The translations under genes and the position numbers were made by a program. The notes below the pieces were generated by a model. It did not search any database. It was not told the DNA's origin and saw only the letters and a list, made by a program, of their open reading frames with translations. Shown one piece after another: positions 12,452-24,896 of a DNA stretch of 64,000 nt (the first letter of the stretch is position 1; every line of letters starts with the position of its first letter). The stretch is from Budorcas taxicolor. Taxonomy: Eukaryota; Chordata; Mammalia; Artiodactyla; Bovidae. The stretch lies in contig NC_068910.1 in the NCBI RefSeq assembly GCF_023091745.1, forward strand, positions 136,045,170 to 136,109,169, written 5' to 3'.

Positions 12452-12618
12452 ACATGGGAAAATTATAGAAGTTTTAAATTCTTTCTCTACTGGTATAGAT
12501 CTGTGGCATAGGCACTTAAAATATACTTACTTTGTTTTTAACAACTAGTAGGAACTTTAGAGAAATTTCTATTTGGGGGCTTCATATTCTCTTACTATAT
12601 CATTGGTTAAAATATAAA

Positions 12619-12938
12619 GTGAAAGGAAGTGAAAGTCACTTAGTTGTGTCTGACTCTTTGTGACCCCCATGGACTCTACAGTCCATTGGATTCTCCAGGC
12701 CAGAATATTGGAATAGGTAGCCTTTCCCTTCTCCAGGGGATCTTCCCAACACAGGGATCAAACCCAGGTCTCCCACACTGCAGGTGCATTCTTTACCAGC
12801 TGAGCCACAAGGGAAGCCCCAAAATACTGGAGTGGGTAGCCTATTTCTTCTCCAGCGGATCTTCCTGACACAGGAATCGAACCGGGGTCTCCTGCATTAC
12901 TGGTGGATTATTTACCAAATATGCTATCAGGGAAGCCC
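12619..12938 (-). mobile_element. Compound Bov-tA SINE (one and a half units)
   Basis: A full minus-strand Bov-tA unit (about 12619-12819) is followed directly by a second partial unit (12820-12938). The second repeats the segment aatactggagtgggtagcc up to another gggaagccc head. The head-to-head spacing suggests either a dimeric SINE subfamily or insertion of one copy beside another. Confidence 0.85.
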
Positions 12939-13098
12939 AGTTACAATACAAGGTGAGTAAAATTAAATGGCTGTGAAACACAATATAAAACACCAAGCAT
13001 AAAATCATCACTTCAGTAAAAGAAATTTAAAAAAATCTCAGCAATTATTCACGTTGCCCAATTTTCAAGTGGTAAGACTCTAACAGACTTATATTTAC

Positions 13099-13275
13099 CT
13101 GCGTTTACTGGGAATCACCCCAACTTCATCACTTTCGCCATCTGGTGTAACCTGTCTGGCTTGCCACCATTCATCATCAGAAGCATTAATAACATGGAGG
13201 ATATCTCCAAATTTGAAGTTCAATCCCTGACTAGGAAGGCCACTGTCTTTAGTCTTGTCATAATCAAAGAGGGCC
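13099..13275 (-). CDS. DLG1: DLG1 exon: SH3 domain core
   Basis: This 177-base exon has an aatctag acceptor and a gtaaat donor. It encodes the SH3 core: the ALFDYD motif, [16 protein letters not shown] in the RT loop, GDILHVIN, the WW pair in [12 protein letters not shown], and GVIPSKR near the end. The residue pattern is that of MAGUK SH3 domains, which pair with the guanylate kinase domain within the molecule or with another molecule, rather than binding ordinary proline-rich ligands (family knowledge). The acidic GESDEVG insert before GVIPS is also typical of the Discs-large group. The exon ends with AG, continued by G of the next exon to make Arg. The frame is open and all expected residues are present. 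Confidence 0.97.
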
Positions 13276-15206
13276 CTAGATTAAGAAGAAAAAAGTCTGC
13301 ATTTCTTATAATGGTATTATCAATATTAAATAAACAGATCCTAAAAGTATATATATAATTTAGGTAGATAACGAAACAATGTACCACGGTAGGCAAAATA
13401 ATGCCAAGCTCAATTTTGTGTTATATACAAGAAGACAATGAGAGTAAAAAGAAATAGCAAAATTAACTTCTAATGGTAACAGACATACTATTCTCTCAAT
13501 AGTGTATGAGAAATTTATATTGTATGAGAAAATAAAAAAACATACTTTTAGTACAATCCAATAGCAAACTATATTGAATTCTAAAATGAAGACAAATCTG
13601 GTGAGTTGCTCTAAATTAATAAAGTAAATATTAGAGACTCTCCTCTTTGACTAGACACACTTGGGAAAACAAATTTCCTGACTGATCTGATTCATCATTT
13701 GTGGACTTTAAGGCTAGAAGAACAGAGTTATTATTTTCCCAGGTAAGTATTTCTTCCATTTGTTCATAAAACCAGAAGTAATAGGGTTTTCAGAGTCAAT
13801 AACAAATATGAAAACTAATTACACATGACTATATGATGACTTAACAACTGCCAACTGTTTTGGAAAAAATACTGTATTAATTTAACATAATAATTTCAAA
13901 ATGTTAGGAATATTTTAAAATTTGATAACAAGAAAATAATGTCCTACTACTTAATTAGTGTACAATATTTAAAGAAATTAAAATTTTTATATTCAAAAAA
14001 CTTCTCTTAAGAGTAGAGGAAGGATCCCAGCAACTACATTTAAAATATAATTTATTGATTCTTTTGTTTTAATTTGGCAATGGGAAATTAGGATACAAAT
14101 CATATTTCTTTTCATGCTACTCAACTTTTAAGAAGCTGTCTCTTGAAGTAAAACTGAAGAGGGGTGAAATTAATTGACAGCTAAATGAATGAACTAGTTA
14201 ATGCTCTTCAAATGTGTTCTTTCAAGTCTTTTCAGTGGCTAACAGTGTAAAGGAAATAGGTGAATCAAAAATGGGAAGGTTTACTTAAACATATATTAAA
14301 ATATATACAACGCACTGGATTTTATTTGAAGAAAGAATTCTAAAAGTATAGAATTCTACTGTAAAAATTAAGATTATAAATTATATAAATGCTAAAGTCA
14401 TTACTTCAATAAATTCTAAATACTGAGGAAGCATCTTTCTACTGGCAAAACAGAGTTAACATCAAAAAACAAAGGCTTGATATAGTCAGGCATTTACTAA
14501 ATATTTATTTAAAAAGGTAAAGATGACAAAGATGATGAAGATACAAATAGAATACAAGATAACAGAGTAGCTTAAGAGGTAGAACAAATGCCACAAGACA
14601 TTCAGAAAAGGGAAAACTATACCTTAACATTTTTATTATCATAAATTAAACTTTTGAAGCAATACAACTATATTACTGATAAACAACGGAGAAACTCACA
14701 AGTTCTACTCCCTATGTTAAAATTTAAACTTTGCCTTTTCGTACTTTGATTCATAAAAAAAGGGAAGTACTCATGGAATACTTATGTGGGTTATTAATCA
14801 TAAGAATATAATGAACACTTATTAATCTACTATCCAACCTAAAGGTTTCTACACAAAACTTTCATCAGTGACTCACATTCACCTATGTATTTTTCTCCTT
14901 GATCCTGCTTTCCTCAGATTGAGTTAAGTGCTAATTAGAGTACAGCCACTATTCTGAATACAGAGTTTATTATTTTCTTGCTCTTTACCCTTTTTTGCTG
15001 TTGGTTTGATTTTATCACACACATATGGATGACTATGTATTTATATATGATTTTAACTTGTTTCAGATCTTTATAAAAAAGCACCATACCGTACATAGTC
15101 TATTGTAGCCTTAACTTCATTCTTACATTTGAAATTAAAAATATATTTACCAACAAAAACAGTAAGACTTCTGGTTAATTATGGCAGATTGGCTACATGT
15201 GTCTAC

Positions 15207-17432
15207 AGGCATGCCTCATTTTATTGTATTTCACTTTATTTCACTTGGCAGATATTGTGTATGTTTTTTTTCCCCCACAAATGGAAGGCTCTCTGTTGGT
15301 TTGGCATGACTATTGGTGTCATTTTTCTGACATTTGCTCACTTTGTATCTCTGTGTCACATTTTGGTAATTCTTACAGTACTTCAAACTTTTTCATTAAT
15401 ATATTTATTATGGTGATCAATGATTCTTAATTTTACTACTGTAATCATTCTGGGGTATCACAAACCATGCTTTTATAAGATGGTAACTTGATAAATGTCT
15501 GTGTTCTGAATGATCCACCAATTGGCCCTTTTCCCCACCTCTCTCCCTTCTCCTTGGGCCTCCCTACTCTGAAACACGACAATATTGAAAATGGGCCACT
15601 GAATAGCCTGACAATGGCCTCTTAAGTTTTCATGTAAAAGGAAGAGTCACAGGTCTCTCACTTTAAATCAGAAAAAACAGTTATGCTTAGTGAAGAAGGG
15701 ATGTTGAAAGCTAAGATAGGCCAAAAGCTAGGCTTCTTGCATTAGTAAGCCAAGCTGAAAAAAAATGAAGGTTCTACTTGAGTACACACAAGAATAATAA
15801 GAAAGTGAAAAAGCCTTATTGCTGATACTGAGAAAATTTTAAAGGTCTAGATAGAAGATCAAATCAGCCATAACATTCCTTTAAGCCAAAATGTAACTCA
15901 GAGCAAGGCCCAAACTCTTCAATTTTGTGAAGGCTGAGGGAAATGTGCAAGCTGCAAAAGTTTGAAGTTTGGTTCCTAAGGTTTCATGAAAGAAACCATC
16001 CCTCTAACATAGAAGTGCAAGGTAAAGCAGCAGGTACTGATGTAAAAGTTGCAACAAATTATCCAGAAGATCTAGCTAGGATAAGTAATGAAGGTTGTTA
16101 CACTAAACAACAGACTTTCAATGTGGACAAAATAGCCTTATATTGGAAGAAGATGCCATCTAGAACTTTCATAGCTACAGAGAAGTCAATGTCTGGGTTC
16201 AAAACTTCAAAGGGCAGGCCGACTCTCTTGTCAGGGCTTAATGCAGCTGTGAGTTTAAGTTAAACCAATGCTCATTTACCATTCTGAAAATCCATGGGTC
16301 TTTAAGAACTATGCTAAATCTACAGTGCCTTCTGCCTGTGCTCTAGAATTGAAATAACAAAGCCTCGACGACAGCACATTTGTTTACAACATGGTTTACT
16401 GAATATTTTAAGCATACTGTCAAGACCTACTGCTCAAAAAAGATTTCTTTCAAAATGTTACTACTAACTGACAATGTACTTGGTCACCAAAGAGTTTTGA
16501 TGGAGATGTACAATGAAATGAATGTTATGCTGAGACAACTTCCATTCTGTAGCCCATGGATAAAGGAGTAATTTTGACTTTAGATGCCATTAAGAACACT
16601 GTTGATTCATGGGAAGAGGTCAAAATGTCAATATTAATAGGAGTTTGCAGGAAATTGATTCCAATCTTCATGGATGACTTTGAAGGGTTTAAGACTTCAG
16701 CAGAGGAAGTTAGAAACAGAAAGAGAACTAGAATGAGACGTGGAGCCAGAAGATGTGACTGAACTGCTGCAATCCTATGATAAAACTTGGAAAGATGTTT
16801 AAATTCAAAAGATGAGGATGCTTGTGGATGAGCAAAGAAAGTGGTTTCTTGAGGTAGAATCCACTCCTGGTGAAGATGCAGTGAAGCTTATTGAAATGAC
16901 AACAAGGTATGGAAATAATGCATCAATTTACTTGATAAAGCAGCAGCAGAATTTGAGAGAATTGACTGTAATTTTGAAAAAAGTTGACTGTGGTTAAAAT
17001 ACTATCAAGCAACATTACATGCTCCAGAAAAACTGTTCATGAAAGGAAGAGTTGATCAATTTGGCAAACTCTACCACTGTCTTATTTTAAGAAATTGCCA
17101 CAGCCACCTCAAACCTTTAGCAACCACCTCCCTGATCAGTCAAAAATCATCAACACAGAGGCAGGACCTTCCATCAGGGGAAAAAAAAAAAAAATTTAAA
17201 TTGCTCAAGGCTCACTGATAATTAGCATTTTTTTTAAGCAATAAAATATTTTAAAATTGAGATTATATTTTTTAAGAGCCATAATGCTATGGTACATTTA
17301 TAGACTATTGAACAGTATAAATATAAGTTTTATGTGCACTGGGGAACCAAAACATTCATGACTTCCTTTATTGTGATATTCACTGTATTGTGGTCTGCAA
17401 CTGAACCTGGAAAATCTTTCAAGTAATGTTTG
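15207..17432 (+). mobile_element. Tigger1 (pogo/mariner-type) DNA transposon, near full length
   Basis: The left end caggcatgcctcattttatt and the decayed right end near 17432 form inverted termini of the Tigger1 type. Between them lie transposase remnants in several frames. The length of about 2.2 kb is slightly under the roughly 2.4 kb of intact Tigger1. An internal deletion near 16580 joins ggagtaattttgac straight to agatgccattaag. Stop codons and frameshifts mean it is inactive. Confidence 0.88.
15943..16997 (+). pseudogene. Tigger1 transposase remnant
   Basis: Recognisable transposase segments occur in order: FNVDKIALYWKKMPSR (16110-16160) with the first catalytic Asp region, then LLTDNVLGH (about 16462-16490) corresponding to the second catalytic Asp segment DN-x-x-GH, then ILTLDAIKNTVDSWEE after the internal deletion. 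The deletion removes the stretch that should carry the third acidic residue of the DDE/D triad. Several stops and frame changes separate these parts, so no working enzyme can be made. Confidence 0.82.
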
Positions 17433-18105
17433 CATTTTCTTTCCATCCTAAAACTCTCTAAAATGACAATAACAACAACAACAGATAAATACAAAAGAGA
17501 GATGACAGCAGGAGAAGACACAGTTTAACATGGTTTTTGAATGATGGTAAATTTAGGGTAGAGGAAGCTCTAAATGGCGAATCTGAAGAGAGGGATTGAA
17601 ATAAAATAACCGAAGGAGATTTACTCCACAAGACCTAGAAATGCTCACAAATTAGAAGTGCACACTACCCAGGTAGGCAGAGACAAATTACAGCAGTGAA
17701 CACAGAAGGACTGGTAGAAATTACCAGAGTAACTAAATGTTACTCAAAGAAGGAATATTTTATTATAAAAAAGATACTGGAAAAGAAAACTATTGGGTGA
17801 TATGTCATAACAACTTAAAAAATTTTCTAGTCCTTTTGTATTTTGTCTGTCTTTATCATACTACTATTATTCAAGACGTTATATAACTTTCATTAATAAA
17901 ATTATAATAATACCCCAAAGACATACTATTCCTAAAAGACATACTGTCAGGAAATCAATCATAAAAAACATTTCCTTGGTTTTCAATACTGCATTTTCCT
18001 TGCAATATACTTTTCTATAGTGAAAACTAAGTCATAGTGAAAATCCTGAAAGAACTTGCATGCATAAATGAAGACTGCTATGACTAGAAATTAAAAAAAG
18101 TTTAC

Positions 18106-18220
18106 CTGACATAGAGGGATCGCTTCTGGCTAGTTCGAAGAGAACCTGAACCTGAACTAATGCTACTATTCATCATCTGCTCCCGTAAGTCATGAATTTT
18201 GGCTTCAAAACGACTGTATT
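18106..18220 (-). CDS. DLG1: DLG1 exon: PDZ3-SH3 linker and first SH3 strand
   Basis: This 115-base exon has a ctatcag acceptor and a gtaaac donor. It is entered with one base carried over and ends with AG, which makes Arg with the next exon. It encodes [16 protein letters not shown], a short helical segment, then [16 protein letters not shown], a Ser/Gly-rich flexible stretch, and ends KRSLYVR, the first SH3 strand. This is the known PDZ3-SH3 connector of MAGUKs. The Ser-rich stretch is a plausible regulatory site, but nothing in the sequence proves it. The exon sits between introns of 16.3 kb on its 5' side and 4.8 kb on its 3' side. Confidence 0.97.
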
Positions 18221-19156
18221 CTGATAGAAGAAAAAAGAAAAGTAAATTCATATTTTATATCCTAAAAAATTACTTAAAGTATTAAATATGTAAGCTGTCT
18301 TATAATTGATTAAATGTGGTCAGACTCTTAACAGAGTAATCTATACAAGATTTTGCCCAATATGTAAATTTTAAAACTTAACAATCTTCTAAATGTACCA
18401 TAAATTAGAACTGGCTGATAACAGTATTTTCAGCACACTATTTTAGAGCTCATATCACATTTAATAAATTAAAAGACAATCTCCATGCATCAAATAGCAG
18501 TATTAATCTTACTTTACTGTTGAATTTAACTATAAATTTTAAAAAGTAGGATTTATTTAATTTCTATACTAAAAAAAGAAGTCTAAAATAATTTACACTA
18601 GACACTCTGTTTACTGACTTTTTCCCTGTGAAGACATCAGCTAATTATATTTTCAAATTATACAGTGTGGGCAGGGTCAGTAATATGGGGAAAATATGCC
18701 TTAGAAGCTAATGAAATTAACTTTACTTCAACTCATTTTGTAATTTATAAATTTTCAGAACAGCAAAATAAGACACAAAAAGCAATCTGAAGAAATAAAC
18801 ATATTATTTAAGATATTTTTATAAAAAAACAAATATGATTTTGAAGATGGATTTTAAATTATTCCATACATTAAAAACTACCAAAACTATTAATAACAAG
18901 TTTATAATCACTTAAAAAATACTGCAATTACATGATTATACCCACTTATATCTTTTTCTCTATTTGTAATAACCAATTGTCTAACAGACAGGTCAGATAC
19001 CATCAGATTTTCTTATAAAACCAGTCTCATAACAAAAGCAAGTTATGTGTCTGGGATGTGTGCAGTTTAAGACGACAAAAAGTAAACATGATTATTGCTG
19101 CGTTACTCTTCGTTTTACCACAGTCACCAAATTTATTTGCGGGATACCAAGTCAGG

Positions 19157-19299
19157 CTTGTCTGTCCATAGGATTTTTCAGGCATGAATACTGGAGTGGT
19201 TTGCCATCTCCTTCTCCAGGGGATCTCCCTGACCCAGAGATCAAACCTATGTCTCCTGCAGGTGGATTATTCCTTACCTGCTGAGTCACTGGGGAAGCC
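19157..19299 (-). mobile_element. Bov-tA SINE, truncated
   Basis: This is a minus-strand Bov-tA lacking its 3' half. It contains gaatactggagtgg, the box B-like region and the final ggggaagcc head. Confidence 0.85.
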
Positions 19300-20149
19300 A
19301 ACTGAAGCAGCAATTCATCAAAAACTCAAAAATATTTAAATGTTCACAATAATATATATTCTTTTATTGTTCTTTAAAACCATAATAGAAAATTTAAAGT
19401 ATAAAAATTAGTAGACTGATTAATAAAAAATGAATCCCTGACAATTCAACAACTATCAACTCATGGCAAATCTTTAGGCTGTGAAGACACAGCTAAGACA
19501 CACATTGATGAATGAAGACATAGGTTAAAAACATGAAGTGAATCTTGAGTTTATACTGGCTCTTCTAATTAAAAATTAGTACCATTAGGTTTTTACTTAA
19601 TCTCTTAATGCTTTCTTACGTATGAAGAATCTTGGTTCTCAACACAATGGGGATAACAGAATTACAGTACTCCATCACAACTTACTTGTTTATAATACCA
19701 ACCGTATGATCATTACATGATCACTGAAAATAGTCAACTATCTTCCCTAGCTCTTTTTATTTTGGAGTATGTTCTGTTAGAAATATACACTTGAGCACCA
19801 TTTTAAAATCACTTGGAATGTTCCTTCCTAGGTGTGAATGCTGCCAGATTGATATACATCAAGGTTCACTTACTCATTTTTATTTTCAACTTCACTTTTT
19901 AGGGTTACTTTGCAAACTTTTCATTTTTTTTTTAATAGGTAAAATAGTTCCAAAGTCAAATCTATAAAACAAGAATATTAAGCAAGGATATCCCTTTCTC
20001 CCTACCCTATTCTGTTCTGGTCATTATAAACATTTAAAGAAAGGTTTATCCTTCCATTTAAAATAATAGAAGTAAAACTATATTTTCACACAAATATGTT
20101 TATACTTCTATATTATTTTAGTAAATGTATTTTATTTATACATATTTTG

Positions 20150-20200
20150 TAATTATGTATATATGTACACACACATAATGTACACACACACTACTCCTCC
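20150..20200. repeat. Imperfect TA/CA simple repeat
   Basis: Alternating tatgtatatatg and acacacac blocks appear in two tandem pieces. Confidence 0.7.
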
Positions 20201-20584
20201 TTCTTTAATATAACATACATATTTCTCCACCTTGCTTATTTTATTCAGTAATAAGTATAGCAGTGGTCTTACTGCAATAATAGTAAGAATGCTCCACACC
20301 ATATACAGATGTCCCTCCTTTTTTTTTATAGCTACATGGTTCTTTTATTTCTAACCTCTGTCTCTGTTACAAGATACTGTATAGGGTTAGATTTTGCTTT
20401 ACTATCAAATCTGAAAATTGTTTTCTTTAAACAATTAAGGTGAATTAACTTTTGATATGATTGAAGTTGTGTGTGTGAACTCCAGTTCTATTCATACTAT
20501 TCTATGTTTATATACTGAATATCTATGAACATATTTATAAATACGCCTTTTATATAAATAGCCTGAAGCAGATTATATATTCCA

Positions 20585-21100
20585 AGGATGCCTCGCATTC
20601 CATATGGTCTTGTACTATGTGACCTTGCCATTTCCCCATCAAGAGGTGAAGTCTAACCCCCTTCTTCAATTTGGGCTGGTCTTATGACTCAACTGTAAGC
20701 AAGTGAATATGGTAGAAATGATCATATGTGACTTTCCAGGTTAGATCGGAAGAGTCCGTGGAACTTTTTCCTGGTTCTCATGGGGTGCTTGATCTGGAGG
20801 AAGCCAGGGATCATGTAGGAAGTCCAAGCACCACTCTGTAGAGGTCATGCAATTAGTGTTCTGAGCCTAAACCTTTAGCTGGTACCAAAAGTCACAAGAA
20901 AAGGGGAGTGAAACCATATTGGAGCTTCCGAAGTAGCTTATCCATCTGCTGACTCCCATTAAGTGACTTCAGTCTATGCTACAAGGACCATCCAAGCCAA
21001 AATTCTGGCTGAATTCCTAATCTACTGAATCCATAAAATGATTGCTATCTTAATCCACTGAGCTTTAGGGGTAGTTATGAAGTAACAGTAACTAGAACAC
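20585..21100 (+). mobile_element. MLT1-type solitary LTR (ERVL-MaLR)
   Basis: The 3' end reads ccactgagctttaggggtag, then a run ending taactagaaca, the known terminal signature of MLT1/MaLR LTRs. The 5' half has tatgtgaccttgcc and similar phrases also seen in this family. No internal retroviral genes flank it, so it is an old solitary LTR. Exact subfamily and left boundary are uncertain. Confidence 0.65.
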
Positions 21101-21138
21101 AGTCTCACTGTGCAGTCTGTTTTATTTGTTCATGAATA

Positions 21139-21200
21139 TATACACACACACATGGACAAGCCTTTCTATGTTTATATATATATACATACACACACACTAG
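21139..21200. repeat. TA/CA microsatellite
   Basis: There is a pair of (TA)n(CA)n tracts separated by about 20 bases. Confidence 0.75.
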
Positions 21201-21952
21201 ATTCCTAAACAAGGGATCATATATATTATTTAAATATAATATATAAAGTATTTATATAAAATTTGTATTTTACTAAACATGTTTATAAAACATTTATATA
21301 CATGTAATAAAATATATCTACATAAAATTTATATACTTATAAAAGTAAATATATAAACATAAAATTAGGAATTTTTATTCTGTTGTTCTAACAATAACCC
21401 TTTGTTTGGATTTTGGCCCCTACTATGAGAAATCTCCCCAAATCTGATTTGAAACATTATCCGTTTATGTTAATAACTTCAAAGCAATCAGAAAGTTTAT
21501 TCCATGTTATTATTATCAATATTAACAATTCTACCCCCACTTTCTGATAACTGCATTTTCTCCAAATTGTCACAGCATACAGTTTTTTCGTATTATACAT
21601 TCTTTTCCTTATTAACTATCTTAATTACTAATACCAGTCTTTATATCAGTATCTCTTCCATCATTTTGGGGGTTTGAAGTTTGTTCTTTCTTCTCAGGAA
21701 GGGTTATGTGAACCCTAATTCTTCACTAATATATTTGATTGCAGCCTTTATATTTCAAGCCCATTTGTTTCAGTTTCTTTCTCTGATTCTTAAGTATGTT
21801 GACTGCAATGTCTCCTATAAACCACTGCTGATGAAGTTCTGATGACAACATTTTCTTTTTTTTTTTAAAACATGTTTTGAGGGCCTGCAATTTCACCAAA
21901 ATATTTTTCAATTTCAATAATTTTATTAGAATATTTCTCGGTGATTGTTATC

Positions 21953-22663
21953 ACCTTGAAAGTAGAGAGTGAAAAAGTTGGCTTAAGGCTCAACATTCAG
22001 AAAACGAAGATCATGGCATCTGGTCCCATCACTTCATGGGAAATAGATGGGAAACAGTGGAAACAGTGTCAGACTTTATTTTGGGGGGCTCCAAAATCAC
22101 TGCAGATGGTGATTGCAGCCATGAAATTAAAAGACGCCTACTCCTTGGAAGAAAAGTTATGACCAACCTAGATAGCATATTCAAAAGCAGAGACATTACT
22201 TTGCCGACTAAGGTCTGTCTAGTCAAGGCTATGGTTTTTTCAGTGGTCATGTATGGATGTGAGAGTGGGACTGTGAAGAAGGCTGAGCGCTGAAGAATTG
22301 ATGCTTTTGAACTGTGGTGTTGGAGAAGACTCTTGAGAGTCCCTTGGACTGCAAGGAGATCCAACCAATCCATTCTGAAGGAGATCAGCCCTGGGATTTC
22401 TTTGGAAGGAATGATGCTGAAGCTGAAACTCCAGTACTTTGGCCACCTCATGCGAAGAGTTGACTCGTTGGAAAAGACTCTGATGCTGGGCAGGAGGAGA
22501 AGGGGACGACCCAGGATGAGATGGCTGGATGGCATCACGGACTCGATGGACGTGAGTCTGAGTGAATTCCGGGAGTTGGTGATGGACAGGGAGGCCTGGC
22601 GTGCTGCGATTCATGGGGTCACAAAGAGTCAAACACGACTGAGCAACTGAACTGAACTGAACT
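21953..22663 (+). mobile_element. BovB LINE 3' fragment
   Basis: It covers the BovB ORF C-terminus from EKVGLRLNIQKTK through [12 protein letters not shown] to the (aactg)n tail. A reading frame at 22333-22650 is open for 105 residues, showing relatively little decay, but the piece has no RT catalytic region. Confidence 0.9.
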
Positions 22664-23621
22664 AGGTACCTGGACAAACCTTTTGATACAGAGTTTTAAT
22701 TTCTTTTTTTAATTTTAGAAGAGTTTTCCTGTTTATACATTTTTATTATTTGTTTAGTTGTACTGTTTTTTTCCTATGAGATTCCTATTATATGTATGTT
22801 GACTATCCTCTGCCAACTTTCTGTATCTGTCACTCTCAAATCCATTTTTATTATTTTTTAAAAGATTAATATATTTTTCAAGATTGAAGTAATCACAAAC
22901 TGTTTTTCCTGAACCATTTGAGAGTAACTTGCTACAGTGATGTCACATCACTCTTGAATTCTCAGTGTGTATTTCCTATAAATAAAGATGTTTTTAATAC
23001 AATCACAAAACCATCAAAATTAAGAAAGCAACATTAATACATTACTACATCATGCTCACATTCCATTTAAGTTTCCTCAATAATATCATTAAGAGCAAAT
23101 TGATCAAGTTTGAAACCATGAGTTGTCTTATGAGAGTATATAGGCATTTAAACTTGTATTTTAAAACATCCCCTCCAGAGAGAGCAGTTCCTCAAATCTC
23201 CTTGACTTTGCAATCTTACTACTGCTGAAAACTACAGGTCAATTGTTTTGTAGAACTTCTCTTTAGATTTGTTGATGTTCTCACATGATGAGTCCAACTT
23301 TGGCAAGAATGTTACAGAAGAGATGTATGTTTCTTCCAATGCACCCTACCAGGTGGTACACATTTTTGATTTGTCCTATTACTGATGCTATTAACTTTCA
23401 GCACTTCATGAAGCTTGTGTCTGCCAGGTTTCTTTACTGCAAAATTATTATTTTTTCAGTTGCAAATAATAAGTTATTGAAACTATGCACACTTCTCCAT
23501 TCTCATCACACTTTCAATTAACTCATTTATTTGTATTAGTAAAGACTCATTATTTCCTAGTTCATTCAGTGGATTACTATCAGGTATTATTATCATCAGT
23601 TTGATGCTCCAATTGTTCCCT

Positions 23622-24099
23622 ACTTTGCTGACTACAGTCCGTCTAGTCAAGGCTATGGTTCTTCCTGTGGTCATGTATCGATGTGAGAGTTGGACTGTGA
23701 AGAAGGCTGAGCGCTGAAGAATTGATGCTTTTGAACTGTGGTGTTGGAGAAGACTCTTGAGAGTCCCTTGGACTGCAAGGAGATCCAACCAGTCCATTCT
23801 GAAGGAGATCAACCCTGGGATTTCTTTGGAAGGAATGATGCTAAAGCTGAAACTCCAGTACTTCGGACACTTCATGCGAAGAGTTGACTCATTGGAAAAG
23901 ACTCTGATGCTGGGAGGGATTGGGGGCAGGAGGAGAAGGGGACGACCCAGGATGAGATGGCTGGATGGCATCACTGACTCGATGGACGTGAGTCTGAGTG
24001 AACTCTGGGAGATGGGATGGACAGGGAGGCCTGGAGTGCTGCAATTCATGGGGTCGCAAAGAGTCGGACACGACTGAGCAACTGAACTGAACTGAACTG
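23622..24099 (+). mobile_element. BovB LINE 3' fragment
   Basis: It begins at actttgctgac, about 470 bases from the 3' end, and ends in the (aactg)n tail. It is very similar to the copy 1.4 kb upstream, sharing for instance the gctgagcgctgaag variant. Confidence 0.9.
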
Positions 24100-24254
24100 G
24101 CCTTTTGAACTGGATTATGTACCCTTTTGACATGCCTCCCATCATTCCTGGAGCATCATGCTTTCTGGCATAAAATACTACAGGATAATCTAATACTTTC
24201 CCTGCCCAACTCTTGAAACAAGGTATTTATCCAAACAGCCTTGGCAATTTAGAT

Positions 24255-24896
24255 GGGAATGGCAAATAGATGGGGAAACAGTGGAAATATGGCTAACTTT
24301 ATTTTTTTGGGCTACAAAATCACTGCAGATGGTAACTGCAGCCACGAAATTAAAAGATGCTTACTCCTTGGAAGGAAAGTTATGACCAACCTAGACAGCA
24401 TATTAAAAAGCAGAGATATTGCTTTGTCAACAAAGGTCCGTCTAGTCAAGGCTATGGTTTTTCGAGTAGTCATGTATGGATGTGATAGTTGGACTATAAA
24501 GAAAGCTGAGTGCTGAAGAATTGATGCTTTTGAACTGTGGTTTTGGAGAAGACTCTTGAGAGTCCCTTGGACTGCAAGGAGATCCAACAAGTCCATCCTA
24601 AAGGAGATCGGTCCTGGGTGTTCATTGGAAGGACTGATGTTTAAGCGGAAACTCCAATATTTTGGCCACCTGATGCGAAGAGCTGACTCATTTAAAAGAC
24701 CCTGATGCTGGGAAAGATTGAGGGCAGGAGAAGGGGACAACAGAGGATGAGATGGTTGGATGGCATCACTGACTCAATGGACATGCGTTTGGGCAGACTC
24801 TGGCAGTTGGTGACGGATAGGGAGGCCTGGCGTGCTGTGATTCATGGGGTCACAAAGAGTCGAATATGACTGAGTGACTGAACTGAACTGAACTGA
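24255..24896 (+). mobile_element. BovB LINE 3' fragment
   Basis: This is the third consecutive plus-strand BovB tail in 3 kb. It is more diverged (for example ggctacaaaatcac where most copies have ggctccaaaatcac) and it ends in the (aactg)n tail. Confidence 0.9.

Larger units (their letters stand above)
9781..13098 (-). other. DLG1: DLG1 intron between SH3 exon and HOOK-start exon
   Basis: This 3.3 kb intron holds two pieces resembling L1 3' ends (10130-10280 and 10360-10530), one Bov-tA at 12298-12451 and a compound minus-strand SINE at 12619-12938. The remainder is unremarkable AT-rich sequence. Confidence 0.75.
13276..18105 (-). other. DLG1: DLG1 intron with Tigger1 copy
   Basis: This 4.8 kb intron is nearly half occupied by a Tigger1 DNA transposon at 15207-17432. 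The parts at 13276-15200 and 17433-18105 show no feature I can name. Confidence 0.75.

Noticed and set aside
22029..24740. Several 100-220 codon frames on both strands
   Set aside because: All fall in BovB tails, which keep long open frames on both strands by composition. They are not host genes.
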